Below, one piece after another: positions 1 to 6,185 of a DNA stretch of 29,454 nucleotides. The DNA comes from JBGCDD01 sp045105075 (GTDB lineage Bacteria > Pseudomonadota > Alphaproteobacteria > Rhodobacterales > Rhodobacteraceae): the NCBI GenBank assembly GCA_045105075.1, contig JBGCDD010000216.1:1-29454 (forward strand). The letters are read 5' to 3'. The notes beneath the pieces are model-generated. The model saw only the letters and a list, made by a program, of their open reading frames with translations. It ran no database searches and was not told the DNA's origin. A program made the translations under genes and the position numbers. Numbering within the stretch: the first letter of the stretch is position 1; each line of letters opens with the position of its first letter.

Positions 1-1
1 A

Positions 2-1597
2 GGGTGCAAGCTGGAAAACGGCGTGGTGCGCACACCGACCGGGTTCAAAGCGGCGTTCGAGCAGGTCAAGGAAGGCGGCTGGCCCGGGCTGGACATGCCC
101 GAGCAATATGGCGGCCAGAACATGCCCTATATCATCGGCACCGCCGTGGGCGAGATGTTCAGCGCCTCAAACCAAGCCTTTACGATGTATCAGGGCCTGA
201 CCCACGGTGCGGCTTCGGCGATCTTGGCGCATGGCACGGATCAACAGAAAGACACCTATTTGCCCAAGATGGTCAGCTGTGAATGGACGGGAACCATGAA
301 CCTGACCGAACCCCATTGTGGCACCGATCTGGGCATGATGCGCACCAAAGCCGAACCCAACAGTGACGGCAGCTACAAGATCTCCGGCCAGAAGATTTTC
401 ATCTCGGCGGGTGAGCATGACATGGCCGACAATATTGTGCACCTGGTTTTGGGCAAAATCACCGGCGGCCCCGAGGGCATTCGCGGCGTTTCCCTGTTCA
501 TCGTGCCCAAGTTTCTGGTCAACGAAGATGGCAGCCTTGGAGCACGCAACGGCGTGAGCTGTGGCAAGATCGAAGAGAAGATGGGCATTCACGGCAACTC
601 GACCTGCGTGATGAACTATGACGAAGCCACCGGATACCTTCTGGGCGAAGAACACAAAGGCATGCGCGCCATGTTCACGATGATGAACGAAGCGCGTCTG
701 GGTGTGGGTATGCAAGGCCTCGCGCAAGCCGATGTCGCGTTCCAGAACGCGCTGGATTACGCCAAGGACCGTCTGCAGGGGCGCGATGTGACCGGCGCCA
801 AAAACCCCGACGGCCCGGCCGATCCGCTGATCGTGCACCCTGATATCCGTCGCTCGCTGATGGACCAGAAATCCTTCACCGAAGCCGCGCGCGCTTTCAT
901 TCTGTGGGGCGCGGTGATGATCGACAGCGCGCATCGCTCCAAGGATGAAGACGCCGATGGTCTGGTGTCGCTGTTGACCCCGGTGATCAAAGGCTTTCTG
1001 ACCGATCAGGGCTATGACATGACCGTCAAGGCCCAGCAGGTTTACGGCGGGCATGGCTACATCGAAGAATGGGGCATGTCGCAATACACCCGCGACGCGC
1101 GCATCGCGATGATCTATGAGGGCGCCAATGGCGTGCAGGCACTGGATCTGGTGGGGCGCAAGCTGGCCGAAGATGGCGGCAAGCACGTGATGGCCTTCTT
1201 TGAACTGGTGAAATCCTACGCCAAGGACAATGCTGGTCAGAACGAAGACTTTGACCGCGATTTCTTGGAGCCGCTGAAAAACGCGTCAAAGGACCTTCAG
1301 GCGGCAGGGATGTATTTCATGCAGAACGGCATGAAAAACCCCAACAACGCGCTGGCCGGATCCTATGACTTTATGCACATGTTTGGCCATGTCTGCCTGG
1401 GCCTGATGTGGGCGCAAATGGGCAAGGCGGCGCTGACCGCGCTGGACAATGGCACGTCGGATGCAACCTTTTATGAAACCAAGCTGGCCACCGGGCGCTA
1501 TTACATGGCGCGCCAATTGCCCGCGACAGCCACACATCTGACCCGTATTCAAAGCGGGGCCGATACTGTGATGGCGCTGGACGCGGCCAACTTCTAA
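2..1597 (+). CDS. Acyl-CoA dehydrogenase, long (C-terminally extended) type, 5' end outside window
   Basis: Flavoenzyme of the first beta-oxidation step (acyl-CoA to trans-2-enoyl-CoA). The frame is open from base 2, so the GTG at 23 is internal and about 60 N-terminal residues lie upstream; 531 residues are visible against roughly 590 for the family. Seen: the MTEPHCGTDLG flavin/substrate segment (from about base 300), QVYGGHGYIEEWGMSQ, and IYEGANGVQALDLVGRKL, whose Glu (codon at 1118-1120) is at the usual MCAD-type catalytic base position. After it comes the extra alpha-helical C-terminal region typical of this long subfamily. 3-Methylmercaptopropionyl-CoA dehydrogenase (DmdC) belongs to the same subfamily, so chain-length or DMSP-type specificity cannot be fixed from sequence. 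Its place ahead of thiolase and hydratase/dehydrogenase genes favours general fatty-acid oxidation. Confidence 0.93.
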   Translation, partial: GCKLENGVVRTPTGFKAAFEQVKEGGWPGLDMPEQYGGQNMPYIIGTAVGEMFSASNQAFTMYQGLTHGAASAILAHGTDQQKDTYLPKMVSCEWTGTMNLTEPHCGTDLGMMRTKAEPNSDGSYKISGQKIFISAGEHDMADNIVHLVLGKITGGPEGIRGVSLFIVPKFLVNEDGSLGARNGVSCGKIEEKMGIHGNSTCVMNYDEATGYLLGEEHKGMRAMFTMMNEARLGVGMQGLAQADVAFQNALDYAKDRLQGRDVTGAKNPDGPADPLIVHPDIRRSLMDQKSFTEAARAFILWGAVMIDSAHRSKDEDADGLVSLLTPVIKGFLTDQGYDMTVKAQQVYGGHGYIEEWGMSQYTRDARIAMIYEGANGVQALDLVGRKLAEDGGKHVMAFFELVKSYAKDNAGQNEDFDRDFLEPLKNASKDLQAAGMYFMQNGMKNPNNALAGSYDFMHMFGHVCLGLMWAQMGKAALTALDNGTSDATFYETKLATGRYYMARQLPATATHLTRIQSGADTVMALDAANF

Positions 1598-1603
1598 ACT
1601 GGT

Positions 1604-1623
1604 GGTGGGGGTGCGCCCCCACC
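1604..1623 (+). repeat. GC-rich hairpin between stop of acyl-CoA dehydrogenase and next start
   Basis: Perfect 8-bp inverted repeat (GGTGGGGG / CCCCCACC) around a TGCG loop, starting 6 bases after the stop codon and followed by the AAAGGA of the next gene. There is no T-tract, so it is more likely an mRNA-processing or stability element, or a partial attenuator, than a full terminator. A similar hairpin precedes the start at 3348. Confidence 0.55.
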
Positions 1624-1645
1624 TGCCCCCACAAAGGACGCGCCC

Positions 1646-1858
1646 ATGCCCAAACGCTTTCGCCTGACCCGCCGTTTTCCCGTTGCCATGACCGAAGACG
1701 GCTATCGCCGGCTCAAGTCCTTTTCGGCAGAGGCCGGTCTCGATGAAGGCGAGGCACTGTCCTTTTTGTTTGAAAATTTCGAAAGCGTAATGAATCACGA
1801 AAACCTGACTGTGCGGCTGCGTCTGTTCAACGCCGAACTGGAAGATCGCAAACGCTAA
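1646..1858 (+). CDS. Small conserved-looking protein, probable ribbon-helix-helix fold
   Basis: A 70-residue protein between two acyl-CoA dehydrogenase genes, with AAAGGA (1633-1638) placed as a ribosome site and only 22 bases to the next start. I do not recognise a named family. Residues about 11-50 (RFPVAMTEDGYRRLKSFSAE, then AGLDEGEALSFLFENFESVM) have the pattern of a CopG/Arc-type ribbon-helix-helix domain: a basic short strand, a first helix with YRRLKSFS, a Gly turn, then a second amphipathic helix. The C-terminus (LRLFNAELEDRKR) is a charged helix. If the fold is right it could be a local regulator, or an antitoxin-like orphan with no toxin alongside. Function is inference; that it is a real gene is fairly well supported by position and codon use. 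Confidence 0.68.
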   Translation: MPKRFRLTRRFPVAMTEDGYRRLKSFSAEAGLDEGEALSFLFENFESVMNHENLTVRLRLFNAELEDRKR

Positions 1859-1880
1859 GCCGCACAATGGGGGACCTAGG

Positions 1881-3029
1881 ATGACACAACACACCAGCAC
1901 CTGGATGACTGACGAGCACAAAATGCTCGCAGATATGAGCGCCCAGTTCATCACCACGGAATGGGCGCCCAAATTCGAGAAATGGCGCAAACAAGGGCAA
2001 ATGGATCGCGAGATCTGGCAAGAGGCCGGCGCGCTGGGGCTGCTGTGCCCGTCTGTCCCCGAGGAATATGGCGGTGCGGGGGGCGATTTCGGCCATGAGG
2101 CTGTGATTATGACCGAAGCGGCACGCGCCAACCTGGCCAGTTGGGGTGTTGCCATCCACGGCCCGATTGTGGCGCACTACATCCTGGCCTACGGCAGCGA
2201 AGATCAAAAAAAGCGCTGGCTGCCGCGCATGATATCAGGCGACCTGGTCGGCGCACTGGCGATGACCGAACCCTCAACCGGATCCGATGTGCAGCGTATC
2301 AAAACCCGCGCCGTGCGCGACGGCAACGCCTATCGCCTGTCCGGACAAAAAACCTTCATTTCCAATGGCCAGCACGCCAACCTGATCATCGTGGCCGCCA
2401 AGACCGACCCGTCGCTGGGCGCCAAAGGTGTGTCGCTTGTGGTGGTGGAAACTGATGAGGCGACAGGCTTTAGCCGGGGCCGCAACCTCGAGAAAATTGG
2501 CCTGCACGCCGCAGACACATCCGAGCTGTTTTTCGATGATGTCGAAATCCCCCCGGAAAACATCCTGGGCGGTGTCGATGGGCAAGGTTTTGCGCAAATG
2601 ATGCAGCAACTGCCCCAGGAACGCCTGTCGATTGCCTGCTCAGCCGTTGGCGCCATGCAAGGCGCTGTGGCACGTACAATCGAATATTGCCAAAACCGCG
2701 AAGCTTTTGGCGGCCCTTTGACCCAGTTCCAAAACACCCGTTTCAAGCTGGCTGAGGTCAAAACCAAAACCGCCGTCGCAAGCGCCTTTCTCGACGAATG
2801 TATGGCAGAGCATCTGCGTGGTGAACTGAGCGTCGAAAAAGCGGCCATGGCCAAATACTGGACCACAGACACCCAGGGCGAGGTGCTGGACGAATGCTTG
2901 CAGCTGCATGGAGGTTACGGTTTCATGATGGAATACGCTGTTGGCGAAATGTGGGCAGATGCCCGCGTTCAACGCATTTACGGTGGAACGAATGAAATCA
3001 TGAAAGAACTGATTGCGAGATCGTTATGA
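1881..3029 (+). CDS. Acyl-CoA dehydrogenase, LCAD/IVD-like catalytic layout
   Basis: A 382-residue flavoprotein of normal family length, starting at ATG 1881 behind GGGGGA. Seen: AMTEPSTGSDVQ (128-138), the flavin-loop motif; SGQKTFISNG (154-163); LHGGYGFM and IYGGTNEIMKELIARSL at the C-terminus. In MCAD the catalytic Glu sits in the C-terminal YEG motif; here that position is Gly (IYGG), while LPQERL carries Glu248 at the helix-G position used by long-chain and isovaleryl-CoA dehydrogenases. The sequence from LPQERL on resembles mammalian LCAD closely. Probable substrates are long or branched acyl-CoAs. It is the second dehydrogenase of the cluster and uses a different catalytic layout from the one before it, suggesting division of substrate range. 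Confidence 0.93.
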   Translation: MTQHTSTWMTDEHKMLADMSAQFITTEWAPKFEKWRKQGQMDREIWQEAGALGLLCPSVPEEYGGAGGDFGHEAVIMTEAARANLASWGVAIHGPIVAHYILAYGSEDQKKRWLPRMISGDLVGALAMTEPSTGSDVQRIKTRAVRDGNAYRLSGQKTFISNGQHANLIIVAAKTDPSLGAKGVSLVVVETDEATGFSRGRNLEKIGLHAADTSELFFDDVEIPPENILGGVDGQGFAQMMQQLPQERLSIACSAVGAMQGAVARTIEYCQNREAFGGPLTQFQNTRFKLAEVKTKTAVASAFLDECMAEHLRGELSVEKAAMAKYWTTDTQGEVLDECLQLHGGYGFMMEYAVGEMWADARVQRIYGGTNEIMKELIARSL

Positions 3030-3064
3030 CGCGGCCTGTGCGTGGAGCCCCTGACCGATCGACC

Positions 3065-3081
3065 CTCCGGGGGGAGTTTTT
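3065..3081 (+). terminator. Short hairpin plus T-tract after the second acyl-CoA dehydrogenase
   Basis: CTCC (3065-3068) pairs with GGAG (3073-3076) across a GGGG loop, directly followed by TTTTT (3077-3081), 36 bases after the stop at 3029. Short but GC-rich. It would end or attenuate transcription before the glutathione S-transferase-like gene. Rho-independent function is inferred. Confidence 0.45.
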
Positions 3082-3127
3082 CCAGAAAGATGAAACACAA
3101 ACGGTCTGGATTACTCTGGCATGGTCC

Positions 3128-3181
3128 GCCCCGCTGCCACTATCGGCCTCGCCGAACGATACGCGACAATTGCAGCGGGGC
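3128..3181 (+). repeat. Perfect 10-bp inverted repeat enclosing a nested hairpin
   Basis: Arms GCCCCGCTGC and GCAGCGGGGC are separated by 34 bases that themselves contain TCGGC/GCCGA around CTC. As RNA this would make a long stem with an inner hairpin. There is no adjacent T-tract. Could be a small structured RNA, an mRNA element or a degenerate repeat unit. Confidence 0.5.
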
Positions 3182-3303
3182 TTCACCTTTCACGCGGCTC
3201 AACTCTCCAGTCTGCCGCGCCCCGACAATGTGTCCCTGAAACTTTAAAAATCCGTAAAAACTGTCCATTCGGCTTCATCTTTCAAAATAAACTCCACGGG
3301 GGT

Positions 3304-3324
3304 CCGGGGGTGTGAAACCCCCGG
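3304..3324 (+). repeat. GC-rich hairpin upstream of the GST-like gene
   Basis: 8-bp inverted repeat CCGGGGGT (3304-3311) / ACCCCCGG (3317-3324) with a 5-base loop, ten bases before the AAAGGAA ribosome site of the gene at 3348. Same style and position as the hairpin at 1604-1623. Confidence 0.5.
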
Positions 3325-3347
3325 TCGTTTCAAAAAGGAACAGAACT

Positions 3348-3986
3348 ATGACCATTCAACTGCACTGCTTTGGCGAGAGCGGTAACGCCTACAAGGCGGC
3401 GCTCGCACTCGAACTCAGCGGTCTCTATTGGGAGCCTGCCTTCGTGGACTTTTTCAACGGTGCAACGCGCAGCGCGGATTATCGTGCGGGCGTAAATGCA
3501 ATGGGCGAAGTGCCGGTGATGGTGGATGGAAATCTGACGTTGACCCAATCCGGGGTCATACAAGACTATGTTTCCGAAAAGTCGGGCAAATTCGGCGGCC
3601 AGACGGCCCAAGAGCGACGCGAGATTCTGCGTTGGGTGCTGTTTGACAATCACAAACTCAGCAGCGTCGTCGGCCCGTTGCGGTATCTGATGAACTTTCT
3701 GCCCGAAGACAAACGGCCCGAGCAAGTCATCGGTTTTTTCGCCAGCCGTCTCAACGCCACGTATGATATCTTGGACACGCATCTTGCCGGGCGCGATTGG
3801 ATCGCAACAGATCGTTTGACCAATGCAGATCTGAGTTGCTGTGGCTACCTTTACTATCCTGAGCCTTTCGGTTTTGTGCGCAGCGATTGGCCCAACATCG
3901 ACGCTTGGTTGACGCGGTTGTCGCAAACACCCGGCTGGAAAGCACCTTATGAATTGATGCCTGGCTCTCCGGCCGATCGCGCCTGA
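3348..3986 (+). CDS. Glutathione S-transferase-like protein
   Basis: A 212-residue protein of standard GST length. ATG 3348 is chosen because AAAGGAA (3334-3340) sits at the right distance and the family begins with a short beta-strand (TIQLHCFGESGNAYKAAL). Residues about 1-80 form the thioredoxin-like domain with MGEVPVMVDGNLTLTQSGVI, matching the cis-Pro (VP) and the Q-S glutathione-binding motif. The rest is the all-alpha domain with a DWIATDRLTNADLS segment, the N-capping region of GSTs. Likely cytoplasmic; might detoxify electrophilic or peroxidised lipid products near beta-oxidation, but that is inference. Its stop overlaps the next start (TGATG). Confidence 0.88.
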   Translation: MTIQLHCFGESGNAYKAALALELSGLYWEPAFVDFFNGATRSADYRAGVNAMGEVPVMVDGNLTLTQSGVIQDYVSEKSGKFGGQTAQERREILRWVLFDNHKLSSVVGPLRYLMNFLPEDKRPEQVIGFFASRLNATYDILDTHLAGRDWIATDRLTNADLSCCGYLYYPEPFGFVRSDWPNIDAWLTRLSQTPGWKAPYELMPGSPADRA

Positions 3987-4402
3987 TGATCTCGCGGTTC
4001 GCCTTGTCAGGGATCGGGTTTTACCAAACCCATCTGTCCCCGCGCAAAGGGTACCGATGTGCCTATAGCGTGCTGCACGGCGGAACCGGATGCTCGGGCT
4101 ATGTCAAACACGCGATCCGCGACCATGGCCTTTGGAGCGCGCTGCGCCTTTGTCGCGCCCGCATGGCCGCCTGCAAGGACGCGGCGGACGAATTGAACAA
4201 GGACCGTGCGAAAAGGAAAAAAACCAAACGTGACGGATGGGCATACTACTGCGGCGTGTCGCTTTGCGCCGCAGCACCTTGTTCATCGGGGGGGCAAACG
4301 CCCTCGTCCACGCCGCCCGATGTCGCAGATTCGGGATGCACCGCACCCGATTGCGCACCAGATTGCACTCCCAGCTGTGATTTTTGCAGCTGCGGAGGAT
4401 AG
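3986..4402 (+). CDS. yidD: YidD-like membrane protein insertion factor with Cys-rich tail
   Basis: A 138-residue protein whose ATG (3986) overlaps the preceding stop as TGATG. Residues about 8-60 (GIGFYQTHLSPRKGYRCAYS, then HGGTGCSGYVKHAIRDHGLW) follow the YidD pattern (FYQ..ISP...RC...CS.Y...AI..HG), though the usual PTCSQY is extended to LHGGTGCSGY. Classical YidD is a short amphipathic inner-membrane-associated protein aiding YidC/Sec insertion, normally near rnpA and yidC. Here it lies in a lipid-oxidation cluster and has a low-complexity Ser/Pro/Thr linker and a C-terminal tail with six cysteines (GCTAPDCAPDCTPSCDFCSC, then GG). The tail could bind metal or iron-sulfur. Family call is good; cellular role here is uncertain. 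Confidence 0.78.
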   Translation: MISRFALSGIGFYQTHLSPRKGYRCAYSVLHGGTGCSGYVKHAIRDHGLWSALRLCRARMAACKDAADELNKDRAKRKKTKRDGWAYYCGVSLCAAAPCSSGGQTPSSTPPDVADSGCTAPDCAPDCTPSCDFCSCGG

Positions 4403-4425
4403 ATAGGACCAAAAAGGAAACACCA

Positions 4426-5637
4426 ATGACCGAAGCCTATATTTACGACGCCTTGCGCACGCCGCGTGGAAAAGGCCGCAAGGATGGGTCCTTGCACGAA
4501 GTCACGTCTCTGCGGTTGTCGGCTTTGACGCTGAACGCCATGAAAGAGCGCAACAACCTCGAGGGTCATGCCGTTGAGGATGTGATCTGGGGCAATGTCA
4601 CGCAGGTGATGGAACAGGGCGGCTGTCTTGCGCGCTCGGCCGTGCTGGCCTCGGATCTGGATGAATCCATTCCTGGCCTTGCGATCAACCGGTTTTGCGC
4701 CTCGGGCATGGAGGCCGTCAATCTGGCGGCCAATCAGGTCAAGGGCGGTGCCGGCGACGCTTATATCGCGGGCGGCGTTGAAATGATGGGCCGCGTGGCG
4801 ATGGGCAGCGACGGTGCGGCGATTGCCGCGGATCCGTCGGTTGCGATGAAAACCTATTTCATCCCACAGGGCATTTCGGCCGATGTCATCGCCACCGAAT
4901 ACGGGTTTTCGCGCGACGAGGCCGATGCGCTGGCTGTGGAGTCTCAGCGCCGTGCCAAGGCCGCCTGGGATGACAATCGGTTTGCGAAATCTGTCATCAC
5001 TGTGCGCGACCAAAACGGTTTGGCAATTCTGGACCATGACGAATACATGCGCCCGCAAACCGATATGCAAAGCCTGGGCGCACTGAATGCCAGCTTTCAG
5101 ATGATGGGCGAGCAGATGCCGGGCTTCGACAAGATTGCAATGCTGAAATACCCTCATCTTGAGCGTATCAATCATATTCACCACGCCGGCAACAGCTCGG
5201 GCATTGTCGACGGCGCGGCGGCTGTTTTGATCGGCAACAAGGAGTTTGGCGAAAAACATGGGCTCAAGCCGCGCGCACGTATCCGCGCCACAGCCAAGAT
5301 CGGCACAGATCCGACGATCATGTTGACCGGCCCTGTCCCTGTCACCGAAAAGATCCTGAAAGACAACGGGATGACCATTGATGACATTGATCTTTTCGAG
5401 GTCAATGAAGCCTTTGCCAGTGTCGTTCTGAGATTCATGCAGGCCTTTGACGTCGACAGCGAAAAGGTTAACGTGAATGGAGGATCGATTGCGATGGGCC
5501 ATCCATTGGGAGCAACGGGCGCGATGATCATCGGCACCTTGCTGGATGAGATGGAGCGGTCGGACAAAGAAACAGGGCTGGCGACGCTTTGCATAGCCTC
5601 GGGCATGGGAGCAGCCACGATCATCGAAAGGGTCTAA
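4426..5637 (+). CDS. fadA: Acetyl-CoA acyltransferase (3-ketoacyl-CoA thiolase)
   Basis: A 403-residue thiolase that cleaves 3-ketoacyl-CoA with CoA to acetyl-CoA and a shortened acyl-CoA. ATG 4426 is chosen over the in-frame upstream ATG because AAGGA (4414-4418) lies 7 bases before it and MTEAYIYDALRTPRGKG is the normal thiolase start. Catalytic residues seen: nucleophile Cys91 in NRFCASGMEA, EVNEAFA, His359 in MGHPLGATGA and Cys389 in CIASGMGAA. The usual GGVESMS reads GGVEMMG here. Together with the downstream hydratase/dehydrogenase it forms the trifunctional beta-oxidation set. The next gene starts 5 bases on. Confidence 0.96.
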   Translation: MTEAYIYDALRTPRGKGRKDGSLHEVTSLRLSALTLNAMKERNNLEGHAVEDVIWGNVTQVMEQGGCLARSAVLASDLDESIPGLAINRFCASGMEAVNLAANQVKGGAGDAYIAGGVEMMGRVAMGSDGAAIAADPSVAMKTYFIPQGISADVIATEYGFSRDEADALAVESQRRAKAAWDDNRFAKSVITVRDQNGLAILDHDEYMRPQTDMQSLGALNASFQMMGEQMPGFDKIAMLKYPHLERINHIHHAGNSSGIVDGAAAVLIGNKEFGEKHGLKPRARIRATAKIGTDPTIMLTGPVPVTEKILKDNGMTIDDIDLFEVNEAFASVVLRFMQAFDVDSEKVNVNGGSIAMGHPLGATGAMIIGTLLDEMERSDKETGLATLCIASGMGAATIIERV

Positions 5638-5642
5638 GCACG

Positions 5643-6185
5643 ATGCCACAGACGGAGCAGGAACCCGCAAAACACGTTTCAGAGCGTTTGCTGAAAATCA
5701 CCGGAGATGCCTTGATGTCAAATGATGTCAAAAGCTTTGCTTCGGTGTTTTCCCTGCCCCACAGCATCACAACCTTCGAAGCGGTGACCGTTTTGCGCAC
5801 ATTGGATGATGTCAAAAAGATGTACTACAATGTTCAGCGCCACTATCACTCGATCGGTGTGACCGATCTGGTGCGGTATTGTGTGGCCGCCGCGTATAAA
5901 TCAGCCGACCAGATCGAAGCGACCCATGTCGCGCATTTGATGCAAGGCGCGCACCGTCTTGCCGAACCCGCAACCGTTTTTTCCACGCTCGAACGCATCG
6001 ACGGGGAATGGATGATCACCAGCTCTCAATACGCCATCGACAACGCGCGGGGACATAGCAGCGCCATGACCCTGAGCCACGACGATGCACCAATTGATGA
6101 GCTGACCCAACATACGCCCCTGAGCCAGACCAAATGCGGTGCTGACGGGGGCCCATCACAGACTTTCAGGAAACAGACCCAATGA
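5643..6185 (+). CDS. Small protein of unknown function in fad operon, possibly NTF2/SnoaL-like
   Basis: A 180-residue protein from ATG 5643, five bases after the thiolase stop; its own stop overlaps the next start as ATGA (6182-6185), which supports real, coupled translation. No family recognised with certainty. The pattern of an N-terminal helical pair (ERLLKITGDALMSNDVKSFA), then VFSLPHSITTF, a Tyr/His-rich helix (MYYNVQRHYHSIGV) and strands ending in GEWMITSSQYAI resembles the cone-shaped NTF2/SnoaL fold. The last 45 residues look disordered. It may bind a lipid intermediate or be an accessory of the beta-oxidation complex; this is inference from position only. Confidence 0.8.
   Translation: MPQTEQEPAKHVSERLLKITGDALMSNDVKSFASVFSLPHSITTFEAVTVLRTLDDVKKMYYNVQRHYHSIGVTDLVRYCVAAAYKSADQIEATHVAHLMQGAHRLAEPATVFSTLERIDGEWMITSSQYAIDNARGHSSAMTLSHDDAPIDELTQHTPLSQTKCGADGGPSQTFRKQTQ

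Larger units (their letters stand above)
3030..3347 (+). other. 318-base gap in the beta-oxidation cluster with structured DNA
   Basis: No convincing gene. It holds the short terminator-like hairpin at 3065-3081, a perfect 10-bp inverted repeat GCCCCGCTGC (3128-3137) / GCAGCGGGGC (3172-3181) enclosing a smaller hairpin (TCGGC CTC GCCGA, 3143-3155), an AT-richer stretch (about 3240-3295) that could carry a promoter, and a second GC hairpin at 3304-3324. Open frames here have no ribosome site or recognisable motif. Confidence 0.6.

Noticed and set aside
167..1186. Long open frame (339 codons) antisense to the first acyl-CoA dehydrogenase
   Set aside because: Mirror-frame openness caused by GC-rich codon bias; product has no domain pattern and the sense strand has clear catalytic motifs.
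1646..1858. Toxin-antitoxin system suggested by the RHH-like mini-protein
   Set aside because: No toxin-sized partner on either side; both neighbours are acyl-CoA dehydrogenases.
3026..3247. 73-codon frame overlapping the end of the second acyl-CoA dehydrogenase
   Set aside because: No ribosome site, runs through a terminator-like hairpin and an inverted repeat, product without pattern.
4246..5670. 474-codon open frame antisense to the thiolase
   Set aside because: Sense strand has the full thiolase active site; the antisense product is His/Arg/Gly-rich with no recognisable fold.
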